DNA from: Ignavibacteriales bacterium
Lineage (GTDB): Bacteria > Bacteroidota > Ignavibacteria > Ignavibacteriales > Ignavibacteriaceae
Direction of reading: 5' to 3'
NCBI GenBank assembly: GCA_012517155.1
Contig: JAAYVN010000088.1
Location: forward strand, 47,249 to 111,248
DNA: 64,000 nucleotides
The notes beneath the pieces were generated by a model, which was not told the origin of the DNA, did no database searches, and worked only from the letters and a program-made list of their open reading frames with translations. Position numbers and translations under genes: made by a program. The first letter of the stretch is position 1. Each line of letters opens with the position of its first letter. Positions 45,246 to 54,470 of this stretch are shown in pieces.

Positions 45246-46508
45246 ATGGAAAAAGTAAACAAAATAATATTCCTGATAATCATCGCCGGTATTTCTCTTA
45301 CGGGTCAAAGTCTGACCTGGAAAGTTACCGGACGCATGCCCGTTCCCGTGTTCGGCGGGGAAGCAATTGTGAAGGACTCCCTTGTATACATTTTAGGAGG
45401 TTACAGTGATTCCCTGCGCCGAAAAGTTGATCTTATTCAGGAATATAATCCAGCTACAAACCAATGGCGTCTTATTGGAAATATGAAATTAAGAAGACAA
45501 GGATTTTTTGCAGGAGTTCATAACGACAGCGTTTATATTTTCGGCGGAGTGTCCGGATTAACCCAGTTTAAGGATTATCTGGAAATGTGGAGTTTTTCAG
45601 GGGGATCAGGATATTTGACTCTGAATCCAAATTTTAACAGAATATACCCATCGGGTGAGATTTATAACAATAAGTTATATCTTATTGGGGGACTGCAGAA
45701 TCACAAGACAGATACTCTGGGAATTAATTATCTGGCCGAATTTGATATTCCTTCAAGGAAATTCACATACATGACAAATGGTCCCTTTAACCCAAGCAGC
45801 TCACCGGCACAACAAATGACGGCAAGGATGGACAGTACAATATATATTTTCGGGGGGATTCAGTTTGGGATATCACAGAATATTTACAGGTTTAAAATCA
45901 ATAGCCGGAATTTTGTAAAGTTAACGACAAAAATGCCCAAGGGAAGAGCGGGGGGAAGCGCAGTGGTTTTCGGAAATAATAAGCTATTTGTTTTTGGTGG
46001 TTTTAATGAGGGGAATAATTCCCTGAGTAATTCGGATATTTATACGGTCTCCGGGGAGTCTATTACCGTGCAACCGGGACCAGTAATGAATTATCCGAGA
46101 CGCGAATTCATGTCAGTCCGGTATAATAACTCTATATATGTATTCGGAGGAAATTCCAACAATCAGAATGTGCCCTATATTGAGCGACTGGATTTTCTAA
46201 CTGATGCGGAAGTTGGTTTGGATTTAGTCCCGGAAGTTCACATTCTTGAGCAGAATTATCCTAACCCGTTCAATCCCACTACTACCATCAGGTACAGGAT
46301 TGATACCAGTGAAACGGGTTTCGCAAATGTATCCCTGATTGTTTATGATATTATGGGAAATATAGTTGCAACACCAGTGGATCAAGAACAGCGAAGCGGT
46401 CTTTATACCGTGGACTTCGACGGCAGGGAACTTTGTAGCGGGGTCTATTTCTACAAGCTTACGGCGGGGGAGAAATCGTACGTCAAAAAAATGCTGCTTA
46501 TTAAGTAA
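45246..46508 (+). CDS. Kelch-repeat T9SS cargo protein
   Basis: A 420-residue secreted protein (signal peptide about 1-21). Five to six Kelch repeats form a beta-propeller; the motifs YILGGYSD, YIFGGVSG, YLIGGLQN, YIFGGIQF, FVFGGFNE and YVFGGNSN mark blades. A T9SS sorting domain follows (NYPNPFNPTTTIRY, YDIMGNIV, KKMLLIK). Kelch propellers usually bind proteins or glycans. It lies 40 bases after the kinase gene and its stop overlaps the next start (TAATG), so it belongs to the same operon. Confidence 0.88.
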   Translation: MEKVNKIIFLIIIAGISLTGQSLTWKVTGRMPVPVFGGEAIVKDSLVYILGGYSDSLRRKVDLIQEYNPATNQWRLIGNMKLRRQGFFAGVHNDSVYIFGGVSGLTQFKDYLEMWSFSGGSGYLTLNPNFNRIYPSGEIYNNKLYLIGGLQNHKTDTLGINYLAEFDIPSRKFTYMTNGPFNPSSSPAQQMTARMDSTIYIFGGIQFGISQNIYRFKINSRNFVKLTTKMPKGRAGGSAVVFGNNKLFVFGGFNEGNNSLSNSDIYTVSGESITVQPGPVMNYPRREFMSVRYNNSIYVFGGNSNNQNVPYIERLDFLTDAEVGLDLVPEVHILEQNYPNPFNPTTTIRYRIDTSETGFANVSLIVYDIMGNIVATPVDQEQRSGLYTVDFDGRELCSGVYFYKLTAGEKSYVKKMLLIK

Positions 46509-47332
46509 TGAGGGATTTTTTAATAATTTTGCTCCTGGGCTATGCAATTAACGGGTATTCACAAGAATACAGTCCCTCAATAGACTCCCTTAAAAAGATG
46601 TTCAATTCATTCGAGTATATGAAAGTCATCACATATTCGGGGAAGTTGTTGTTGAATAAGGAGCTCGACAGCCGGGAAAAAACGGAGATTCTGAAAATGA
46701 AAGCTATCTCCCACTATCTTTTATGGGATGAGCAATCCTCGGAGCTTTACTTCCTCGAGTTGTTGAAAATAAACCGTGACTATGAACTTGATACCCGAGA
46801 AACCTCCCCCAAGATTGTTGCCTTTTTCAACAAAATAAAGGACAATTACCTTTACGAACTTTATAAAGAAATCGCAAAAAAGGATAGTCTGGAGGAGATT
46901 AAACCAGTTCCTCCGGAGCAGAGAGTGGTAATTGTAAAAGAGCAGAATTACAACTACCTGAAATCCATGATAATCCCCGGCTGGGGGCAGTATTGTTCGG
47001 GGGAGAAAGTTAAGGGGATCTCGTTCGGGATACTGAGTAGTACGGCTTTAATTTCCTCGGTTTACTTTATTTTTGATGCAAACAGGAAAGAGAAGGAGTA
47101 TCTGAGGGAAACTGATCCCGCCAATATCGAAAGAATGTACCAAGATTACAACACGGCGTATAAGTGGAGAAATATTTCATTAGCTATTTATTCAGCGCTT
47201 TGGATATATTTACAACTGGATTTCTACATTTTTCCTAAAAACTCAGTGCAGGAACAAATTACGCTAGCTCCTCTTCTTTCCGGCAGGGAAAAGTGGGATG
47301 GTGTAATAATCAGATATAAAATTAATTTTTAA
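46508..47332 (+). CDS. DUF5683-like membrane protein
   Basis: A 274-residue protein with a signal peptide (about 1-19), then a helical region (about 25-130) that looks like a short TPR-like repeat. The membrane part opens SMIIPGWGQYCSGEKVKGISF (about 152-172), the motif typical of the DUF5683 family, and has about three further hydrophobic segments. Its function is unknown in general. Its ATG overlaps the stop of the Kelch gene (TAATG), so translation is coupled. It ends the run of closely spaced genes that began at 30.4 kb. Confidence 0.75.
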   Translation: MRDFLIILLLGYAINGYSQEYSPSIDSLKKMFNSFEYMKVITYSGKLLLNKELDSREKTEILKMKAISHYLLWDEQSSELYFLELLKINRDYELDTRETSPKIVAFFNKIKDNYLYELYKEIAKKDSLEEIKPVPPEQRVVIVKEQNYNYLKSMIIPGWGQYCSGEKVKGISFGILSSTALISSVYFIFDANRKEKEYLRETDPANIERMYQDYNTAYKWRNISLAIYSALWIYLQLDFYIFPKNSVQEQITLAPLLSGREKWDGVIIRYKINF

Positions 47333-47417
47333 CCTAAAGGGTGAAAATATTTCCGCAAGTACGAAAAATTTGCGCAGTGTTAAGTTCAGAAAATAGAACA
47401 AACGTTCATTATTTCGC

Positions 47418-47433
47418 TGGCATTATTCTTGTT
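47418..47433 (+). promoter_or_regulatory. Possible sigma-54-type promoter
   Basis: TGGCATTATTCTTGTT has the GG-N10-GT spacing of a -24/-12 element, with GT in place of the usual GC. It lies 41 bases before the start of the next T9SS gene, which would allow a transcript start near 47445. A sigma-54 activator is encoded 3.7 kb upstream. The missing C at -12 makes this tentative. Confidence 0.3.
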
Positions 47434-47473
47434 GTTTGAACGATAAAAGATTAATAGATTGAAAGGTATGGAA

Positions 47474-49687
47474 ATGAAAAAAACGAGAATATTTTTAGTT
47501 TTACTCCTGATGGCGGTAATGGGAATTGCATCCTACGCACAAGTTTCAGCCCCTACTGATCTGACTGCAGAAGCAATCAGCGGACCACACAGTCTGCAGA
47601 AAGTAAAACTGACCTGGCAGCACATGGATACACTGAATAACTTCATCCGGTTCGCTGTTTATAAGAAAAACGGTGCATTGGCTGATACGGGTGTATTTCG
47701 AAAAATTGCTACTGTTAATACTAAATTGTTCACGGACGTTAACGTGGCAGTAAACAGAACTTATTCATATTATATTGTAGCTGTAAAAGGACTAACGGTG
47801 AGCGATCCTTCAAACAGTGTCGAGATCTCACTAATGCCACCCCCACCCCCGCCAAGCGGAAATATTGCAGGAGTAGTTACGGATGAGACCACCGGATTGC
47901 CATTGGTGAACGCAAGCCTGAAATTCTTCAGGGCAGGTAACAACCCGGCTCCTTCTGCAGGTACAACGGTTATTGTTCGCACTGATAGTCTCGGGCAATA
48001 CAACGCAGTGCTTTTAACCGGAGATTATTTCCTTTATACATTCGCGCCCGGACATATTTCTGAGTATTACGATAATGTTAACTCGTTACAGAATGCCACG
48101 CAAATTGCGGTAGCTGAAGGAGTTACACAAAGTATAAACGTTGCACTAGCGGCGATTTTACCTCCACCACCCCCGGCATTCGCAAAGGTCTACGGACTGG
48201 TCACGGACGACGCCACGACTGCAGGAGTTAACAAAGCCACTCTGAAATTCTTTACCGGCAATCATCATCCATTCACCAGAATTGCAAGAACGGACAGTAA
48301 CGGCAATTATCTGATTCAGGTGCCAGTAGGCGAGTATTATATTTATACATGCGCACCGGGTTTTGTTCCTGAGTATTTTGATAATGTGAACAATATTCAA
48401 ACTGCAACGAAAGTAATCCTTGCAGATGGTGACAGCGTGAATATCAACATCGGACTTGTAGCAGTTGTACCACCGGTTACTTACACCCTAACCGGCTCAG
48501 TTAAAGATTCTCTGGGTAATCCTTTAGCAGCACGTGTAAGATTATACCGAACAAAGCTTAATTCGCACTTCCAGATGTTAAAGGAAGCAAGAACAGACAG
48601 TCTTGGCGGATTCTCATTCAACACCAGGGAAAACGACACCCTGATAGTATTTGCTCAGCCATTAAACGTATTGGATTTCTATCCCGAATTTTGGGAGAAC
48701 AGGACTTTAATCACAGAAGCAGACAAACTCCCCGTAAGCGGAAATATCACCGGGATTGATTTTGTACTTTCGCACAAACCGGTATATGTAAACGGAATTA
48801 GCGGTATGGTAAAAGATACCAACGGAACAGGTGTTGAAGCTCTTGTGCATGCAATCCAGAAGAGAATGAATGTACATCCGATGGTAAACAATCATCCAAG
48901 AAGATACACAACCCTTACTGATTCTTTAGGTGTTTACAGCTTTACAAATCTTATTCCGAACCAGTATATTCTTCTAGCAGTGCCACCGATGGGTTACAAG
49001 CCTTCGTATTTCAGATATGACGGAGTGCCAACACTCAACTGGAGACTGGCAGACTCTGTGGTGGTAACTGATAACGGAGTAGTACCTGATATCAATATAA
49101 CCGTGCTTACACTCCCCGATTCCGGTTTTGCACAGATCAACGGAAAGATAAGGGACAATTCGGGTAACGGAGTTAACGGCGCATTTGTTTATGCAGTTAG
49201 TTCAGAAGGGGAAGTATATGGTTACGCGATTTCGGATATTAACGGAAAATACACAATTGCGGGATTAGTGCCGGATGAATATGTACTTATGGCTGGAAAA
49301 GAGGGATATATCTCAGGAAATTCACAAACAGCAATTGTATCCTACTCAGTGACAGCATCAAACCTTAACTTCACATTAGAGCCGGAAGGTGTTACTGAGG
49401 TCAACGAGGAGAACATAGTGGTATCCGATTATGCACTTTATCAGAATTATCCGAATCCGTTCAATCCATCAACCATTATCAGTTATCAGATACCGGTATC
49501 CGGCAAGGTAAGCCTGAAGGTATTCAACGTGCTGGGTAATGAAGTTGCAACACTTGTAAGCGGAATTCAGCAGGCCGGGAAACATTCAGTAAGCTTCAAC
49601 GCAAGCCAGCTTTCAACAGGTGTTTACTTCTACAAACTTGAAGCAGAGAACTTCTCCGCAACAAAGAAGTTAATGTTGATAAAGTAA
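47474..49687 (+). CDS. T9SS cargo protein with five carboxypeptidase-regulatory repeats
   Basis: A 737-residue secreted protein. I place the start at ATG 47474 (MKKTRIFLVLLL..., AAAGG 7 bases upstream) rather than the in-frame TTG 47459 or ATG 47468. After the signal peptide comes an Fn3 domain (about 22-118; APTDLTAEAI...) and a proline-rich linker. Five carboxypeptidase-regulatory-like beta-sandwiches follow (starts near GNIAGVVTDE, AKVYGLVTDD, YTLTGSVKDS, NGISGMVKDT, AQINGKIRDN). The end is a T9SS domain (NYPNPFNPSTIISY to KKLMLIK). There is no catalytic motif; it is probably an elongated surface stalk. A strong terminator follows. Confidence 0.88.
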   Translation: MKKTRIFLVLLLMAVMGIASYAQVSAPTDLTAEAISGPHSLQKVKLTWQHMDTLNNFIRFAVYKKNGALADTGVFRKIATVNTKLFTDVNVAVNRTYSYYIVAVKGLTVSDPSNSVEISLMPPPPPPSGNIAGVVTDETTGLPLVNASLKFFRAGNNPAPSAGTTVIVRTDSLGQYNAVLLTGDYFLYTFAPGHISEYYDNVNSLQNATQIAVAEGVTQSINVALAAILPPPPPAFAKVYGLVTDDATTAGVNKATLKFFTGNHHPFTRIARTDSNGNYLIQVPVGEYYIYTCAPGFVPEYFDNVNNIQTATKVILADGDSVNINIGLVAVVPPVTYTLTGSVKDSLGNPLAARVRLYRTKLNSHFQMLKEARTDSLGGFSFNTRENDTLIVFAQPLNVLDFYPEFWENRTLITEADKLPVSGNITGIDFVLSHKPVYVNGISGMVKDTNGTGVEALVHAIQKRMNVHPMVNNHPRRYTTLTDSLGVYSFTNLIPNQYILLAVPPMGYKPSYFRYDGVPTLNWRLADSVVVTDNGVVPDINITVLTLPDSGFAQINGKIRDNSGNGVNGAFVYAVSSEGEVYGYAISDINGKYTIAGLVPDEYVLMAGKEGYISGNSQTAIVSYSVTASNLNFTLEPEGVTEVNEENIVVSDYALYQNYPNPFNPSTIISYQIPVSGKVSLKVFNVLGNEVATLVSGIQQAGKHSVSFNASQLSTGVYFYKLEAENFSATKKLMLIK

Positions 49688-49712
49688 AAAGAGACTAATC
49701 GAACCTCGTCTC

Positions 49713-49748
49713 AAATCCCCGGGCAGACAGCCCGGGGATTTTTTATAT
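49713..49748 (+). terminator. Strong Rho-independent terminator
   Basis: A 12-bp stem (AAATCCCCGGGC with its complement) with a 5-base loop is followed by a T-run. It cleanly ends the transcript before the M14 peptidase gene. Confidence 0.92.
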
Positions 49749-49824
49749 ACATCCCCGAAAAATTCATTTCCCTATCTCCGCTCAAAAGATTATTTTTGGA
49801 TATTTAATATAAGAGGTTTCGGAT

Positions 49825-52494
49825 TTGAAAAGTGTGGTCTTTATTTCATTAATTCTTCTTTTTACAGGCTTCGTAACGGGGCAAAACATTAAGCAGGTTA
49901 AAATATCCTTAGCGAGCAGCGAGACAGTATCCAGGCTACTGACTGCTGAGCTTCCCCTGGAAGAGGGAAAAGTAAACAAGGAAAATGAGCTGATTATTTT
50001 CCTTAAGAGCGATGAACTTGAGAAACTGGGTAGTCTCGGTATAACATACGAAGTACTGATTGAGGACTGGTACAGTTATTATCAGAGCCTTCCAGTTCCA
50101 ACGGAAGAGGAGAAGGCTGAGATAATCAGCCATAGCGGGGAGACCTACGGAGTAGAAGGATTTGGATTTGGCTCGATGGGGGGGTACTACACTTTTGCGG
50201 AAGTGGTTCAAAAACTGGATTCCATGGTACTTCTGTATCCGAACCTGATCACTCCGAAGTGGTCCTTAGGCACAACTCACGAGGGGCGGCAAATATGGGC
50301 TGTTAAAATATCGGATAATCCGAACGTTAATGAGAATGAGCCGCAAGTATTTTTCGATGCACTGATACATGCACGCGAACCTCAAAGCATGGCTACAGTA
50401 CTTTACTTCATGTACTACCTGCTGGAAAACTACGGCATTAATCAGGAAGTTACCTACCTGGTAAATAACCGGGAGATTTATTTCGTCCCGGTGCTTAATC
50501 CCGACGGATATGTTTATAATCAGACAACCAATCCATCAGGAGGGGGGGACTGGCGAAAGAACAGACGAAACAACTCCGGATCGTATGGAGTGGATCTGAA
50601 CAGGAATTTTGGATATAAGTGGGGGTTTGACAATACAGGCAGCAGCAGTACACCATCCTCTGAGACATACAGGGGTCCATCCTCATTCTCGGAGCCCGAA
50701 GCATTTTACTTCAGAGATTTTGTTCAGAGCAAGAATATCAAAACACACATTAATTATCACAGCTATAACAACTCAATTATATATCCGTGGGGATATATAA
50801 ACCAGTTAACCCCGGATTCATCCACATATATTGAGTATGCCTCGTACATGTCGCAGTTCAACGGATATGATTACGGAAACAGTTACCAGACATTATCCTA
50901 TGTATCCAACGGCACGGTGAGGGACTGGATGTATGGGGAGCAGACATCAAAAGGGAAAGCATATTCTTACACATTTGAAGTCGGAAGTTATTCAGACGGT
51001 TTCTGGCCTCCGCAGAGCAGAATATTTCCTCTTGCGCAGGGGAATTTAGTACCGAATTTATTTAACACCTGGGTAGCGGGTGATTTTATAAAGTATATAT
51101 CGACAGAGTATGACAAACCATATTTTATGCCCGGAGACTCGGTGAATATGAGTGTAACCTTGCGGAATTACGGTTTATCCACAGGATTGAACATTGGGGT
51201 TGAGCTTGTCTCGCTCAATGGTTCAGCGCAGGTACTTTCCCCGGTGCTTAATGTTGACTCGATTCAGTCAAGAAGCAATTACACAACCGCTTCAGAAATT
51301 GCATTCAAGATAATGGAGGATGCACCACACACTCAGATGATAAAACTATTATGCAGAACCTCAGTTCAGGGAGTGATAATGTCCAGTGATACAATTTCTC
51401 TTCCCCTGGGGATACCGGCATACAGATTCAGAGACAGCAGCAATACAGTAACCACCAACTGGAGCGTAAGTTCTACTCCGGTGAATCCGGTATGGGGGGA
51501 AACAAACACTTCCTTTGTAACCGCTCCGAATTCATTTACTGATAGCCCATCAGGCAACTATGTCGCCAGCGCTACCGTGACGATGACTACTCTGAACCCT
51601 ATAGACCTAATGAACGCAATAAGTCCTAAACTTATTTTCTGGACAAGATACGATATTGAAAGCAACTGGGATTACGGTCAGGTGAAAATCTCCACAAACA
51701 ACGGTTCGACCTGGATAGCCCTGCAGGGAAAATATACTGAACCGGGACAGGGAACATTTCAGCCAAACGGTCAGCCCGTTTATGACGGACTGAGAAGCGC
51801 CTGGGTAAAGGAAGAAATAAGTCTGGCTCCATATTCAAACAACATGATTAAATTGCGCTTTGAGTTAAGAAGCGACGGGTCCATACACAAAGACGGTTGG
51901 TATGTTGACGATATCGGGGTAATGGACTATTCAGTGATTCCGGTAGAATTAACGGGTTTTACTGCCACGAGCAGGGATAATGAGATTGTGCTGGAGTGGA
52001 GTACAGCTTCCGAGACAAACAACAAGGGCTTCTCGATCGAAAGGAAAAGTACGGCAGGCTGGACAGAGATTGGTTTTGTTGAAGGAATTGGGACATCCAC
52101 AGTTGAGAAGATCTATAGTTTTACGGATAATAATCCGGATAAAGGAATAAACGCTTACAGACTGAAGCAGCTTGATTATAACGGTTCTTTCCGAACCTAT
52201 ACACCGATGGAAGTTGATTTAGGCGGGATAATGGACTATTCGCTTGAACAGAATTTCCCAAATCCGTTTAATCCTGAGACGATGATAAGATACCAAATTC
52301 CGGAGAAAAGTCGAGTAAGTCTTAAAGTGTTCGACATACTTGGCAAAGAAATAATCACGCTGGTAAACAGTGTTCATGAGGCGGGAGGATACGAAATCAA
52401 GTTTGACGCCCGAGGGCTTTCGAGCGGTGTATATATCTACCGGATTATGACAGATAAATTCAGCGCGGACAGGAAACTGGTTATCATCAAATAA
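49825..52494 (+). CDS. M14 zinc carboxypeptidase with T9SS domain
   Basis: An 889-residue secreted peptidase beginning at TTG 49825 with AAGAGG 8 bases upstream. After a signal peptide and a propeptide (about 20-115) comes the M14 catalytic domain (about 120-420). Zinc ligands are in IHAREPQS (His about 182, Glu about 185) and HINYHSY (about 312). Substrate residues lie in NPDGYVY, RKNRR and VDLNRNFGYKWG, and the catalytic Glu is in TFEVGSYSDGFWPP (about 384). Downstream are a beta-sandwich, an anchor-J-like module, a VELTGFTATS...ATETNNKGF-type module and a T9SS domain (NFPNPFNPETMIRY to KLVIIK). It removes C-terminal residues from extracellular peptides or proteins. Confidence 0.93.
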   Translation: MKSVVFISLILLFTGFVTGQNIKQVKISLASSETVSRLLTAELPLEEGKVNKENELIIFLKSDELEKLGSLGITYEVLIEDWYSYYQSLPVPTEEEKAEIISHSGETYGVEGFGFGSMGGYYTFAEVVQKLDSMVLLYPNLITPKWSLGTTHEGRQIWAVKISDNPNVNENEPQVFFDALIHAREPQSMATVLYFMYYLLENYGINQEVTYLVNNREIYFVPVLNPDGYVYNQTTNPSGGGDWRKNRRNNSGSYGVDLNRNFGYKWGFDNTGSSSTPSSETYRGPSSFSEPEAFYFRDFVQSKNIKTHINYHSYNNSIIYPWGYINQLTPDSSTYIEYASYMSQFNGYDYGNSYQTLSYVSNGTVRDWMYGEQTSKGKAYSYTFEVGSYSDGFWPPQSRIFPLAQGNLVPNLFNTWVAGDFIKYISTEYDKPYFMPGDSVNMSVTLRNYGLSTGLNIGVELVSLNGSAQVLSPVLNVDSIQSRSNYTTASEIAFKIMEDAPHTQMIKLLCRTSVQGVIMSSDTISLPLGIPAYRFRDSSNTVTTNWSVSSTPVNPVWGETNTSFVTAPNSFTDSPSGNYVASATVTMTTLNPIDLMNAISPKLIFWTRYDIESNWDYGQVKISTNNGSTWIALQGKYTEPGQGTFQPNGQPVYDGLRSAWVKEEISLAPYSNNMIKLRFELRSDGSIHKDGWYVDDIGVMDYSVIPVELTGFTATSRDNEIVLEWSTASETNNKGFSIERKSTAGWTEIGFVEGIGTSTVEKIYSFTDNNPDKGINAYRLKQLDYNGSFRTYTPMEVDLGGIMDYSLEQNFPNPFNPETMIRYQIPEKSRVSLKVFDILGKEIITLVNSVHEAGGYEIKFDARGLSSGVYIYRIMTDKFSADRKLVIIK

Positions 52495-52497
52495 ACG

Positions 52498-53491
52498 ATG
52501 CATATATACAAGCGGCTGCTGGTCCCATTCAACATCCTTGTAATAATTATTATTACGGGGACGGCGGGATTTTATTTTGTCAGTCGTGGGGAGGAAAGTC
52601 TCTTCAATCGTTTGGATATGACTTTTATCACCATAAATACGATCGGTTACGGGGAAATAATTGACGTCAGCAGATATGAGTACGGAAGATCGTTAGTCAT
52701 TATTATAGCCATATCGGGAATTGCAGGATTTACGTAAATAGTATCAAGTAGTACTGCCCTTTTTGTGGAAGGAGAATTACTCCATTCATTCAAAAAAAGG
52801 AAAGAGTTAAAGATGATCAAGAATCTTAATTCAAATTATATAATATGCGGTTACTCTGGAGTTGCCGTACAAATTGCAGAGGAACTGAAAGTAACCAACA
52901 GACCATTTGTAATTGTTGAGAAAGATCCGGCACACTGCAAACTGCTTGAGGAAAAGACTTTCTGACTTTGAATGGTGACGAGACAGAAGAGAATGTTTTA
53001 GAAATCGCAGGAATAAAGAAAGCAGCCGGTCTTTTTGCGGTATCAACAGACGATAATGTAAATCTGGTGATCACGTTTTTAGCATGGCAAATGATTCCTG
53101 ATCTGAGAATTGTGAGCAAATCAAATTATGCGAAGAATTTTGACAAGATAAAAAAAACGGGTGCAAACTCTGTAGTGAGTCCAAATGTAATAGGCGGACT
53201 TAGGATTGCTTCGGAGATGATAAGGTCTGCAGTAGTTACCCTTCTTGACACTATGCTTAGAGACAGGGATAAAGCACTCAGGGTGGAAGAAATACCCGTT
53301 AAAAACAGTTCAGCCGGCAAAGTATTGAAAGACCTTGGGCTTAAGAACAACCGAAATGCTTTGCTGATAGCGATAAACGAAAAGATAAATGGGAGTTTAA
53401 TCCTGATGAGAATATGATGCTGGAAAAAGGAGATAATTTGATTTTTATAATCAATCCTGAAGAGAGAACGGAACTTTTTGGCAAGATATAG
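52498..53491 (+). pseudogene. Broken potassium channel with RCK domain (Kch/TrkA-N type)
   Basis: The first frame encodes TM1, the pore with selectivity filter TINTIGYGE, TM2 and then GIAGFT followed by an in-frame TAA (52735-52737). The same frame resumes IVSSSTALFVEGELLHSF...NYIICGYSGVAVQIAEEL (the RCK nucleotide-binding Gly motif). It ends at a TGA (52963), and the 0-frame takes over at TLNGDETEENVLEIAGIKKA, pointing to one lost T near 52958-52962. A further shift near 53399-53404 leads to NPDENMMLEKGDNLIFIINPEERTELFG and TAG at 53489. One nonsense codon and two frameshifts in about 1 kb argue for a real pseudogene. It begins 3 bases after the M14 stop. Confidence 0.88.
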
Positions 53492-53516
53492 ATAGCGAAT
53501 GGAAGGAATTATAAAT

Positions 53517-54323
53517 ATGAAAAAAATGATTTATGTAATTACAGCTTTTGTAATGTTTCTGATTGGATGCAACGACAGCGGTACAGGAGGGGATATATTA
53601 GTGCCCGCTAAATTGAAAATGCAAACCGGCTCCACATGGGGGTACATAACTACGATGGTTAACAAGAGGTACGACACGCTCTGGGTATTCCAGTCCGAGG
53701 ATACGATATTTCAAAACTCGGTGGTTAGGTGTGAAAAAGAAAATGACGAAGTTCTGAATCAATCAGGTTTAGTGAGATTAAGGACACAGACACAAGACGG
53801 GCAAGATTTGTTTGTACAGAGCCACTGGTACATAAATAACAGTTCAAATCTGATCAGATTTGCTTACACAAACAATGGTGTAACAGCCTATGTGATGCCG
53901 AAAAGAAAAGAAGGGAAATATCTGAGCGTTCAGGAATATTTACAAATACGCGGCGCCATGGGGGATGATTTAATACTACACAAACCAAATACGGACACAA
54001 TCTCAGCGTTTGAATCGCCCCAAATTCTCCTCAGATATCCGGTGAAGGCAGGTGAGTCATGGGTAATGTTCCAGACACCATGGCACAGTGTCAGGAAAGT
54101 AATCGGAACGGAGATGTTAAACAATCCGCTTGGATTAACAGAGGTATATAAGATCGAAACAAAATATAATCTGGGAGTGACATACTACGATTATATCAAC
54201 CTGAACCAGGGATTAATAAAGCGGGAGTTTCATGATACGCTGATAATGACCGGAGCAGATGATCCCGGCAAAGCAATCGGTTATGTAATCTGGACAGAAA
54301 GAAGCGATCTGATTTCCAGGTAA
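53517..54323 (+). CDS. Lipoprotein of unknown function
   Basis: A 268-residue lipoprotein. ATG 53517 has GGAAGG 10 bases upstream and begins MKKMIYVITAF, and the lipobox MFLIGC (Cys about 17) is followed by NDSGTGGD. The mature part is beta-rich (GSTWGYITTMVNKRYDTLWVF..., YPVKAGESWVMFQTPWHSVRKVIG...). Its pattern of a unit-width beta domain with GxSW motifs recalls the lipoprotein at 24.6 kb (KIGNKWRFSF). No family recognised. Probably outer-membrane attached. Confidence 0.72.
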   Translation: MKKMIYVITAFVMFLIGCNDSGTGGDILVPAKLKMQTGSTWGYITTMVNKRYDTLWVFQSEDTIFQNSVVRCEKENDEVLNQSGLVRLRTQTQDGQDLFVQSHWYINNSSNLIRFAYTNNGVTAYVMPKRKEGKYLSVQEYLQIRGAMGDDLILHKPNTDTISAFESPQILLRYPVKAGESWVMFQTPWHSVRKVIGTEMLNNPLGLTEVYKIETKYNLGVTYYDYINLNQGLIKREFHDTLIMTGADDPGKAIGYVIWTERSDLISR

Positions 54324-54470
54324 CAGGGGGAAGAAAAAAAACGACAAAGAATTTCTGTAAAATCCTTATATTGAATATTGGAATTGCCCTGTTTTAGGGC
54401 TACTGACTATTACGGCAAGCACATCGGGCCTGCATAAATTTATGATACCTTAACCCAATCAGAGGTGACT
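54324..54470 (+). promoter_or_regulatory. Leader region of mgtE with GC-rich hairpin
   Basis: The 147-base gap contains GCCCTGTTTTAGGGC (54388-54402; 5-bp stem, 5-base loop). A second GGGCC element follows about 50 bases later and could pair alternatively with the first arm. Magnesium transporter genes often have regulatory leaders, but I cannot match this one to the M-box or any known class. Confidence 0.25.

Noticed and set aside
54384..54452. A tRNA or known riboswitch in the mgtE leader
   Set aside because: No cloverleaf or T-loop sequence is present, and I could not match the M-box or another class.
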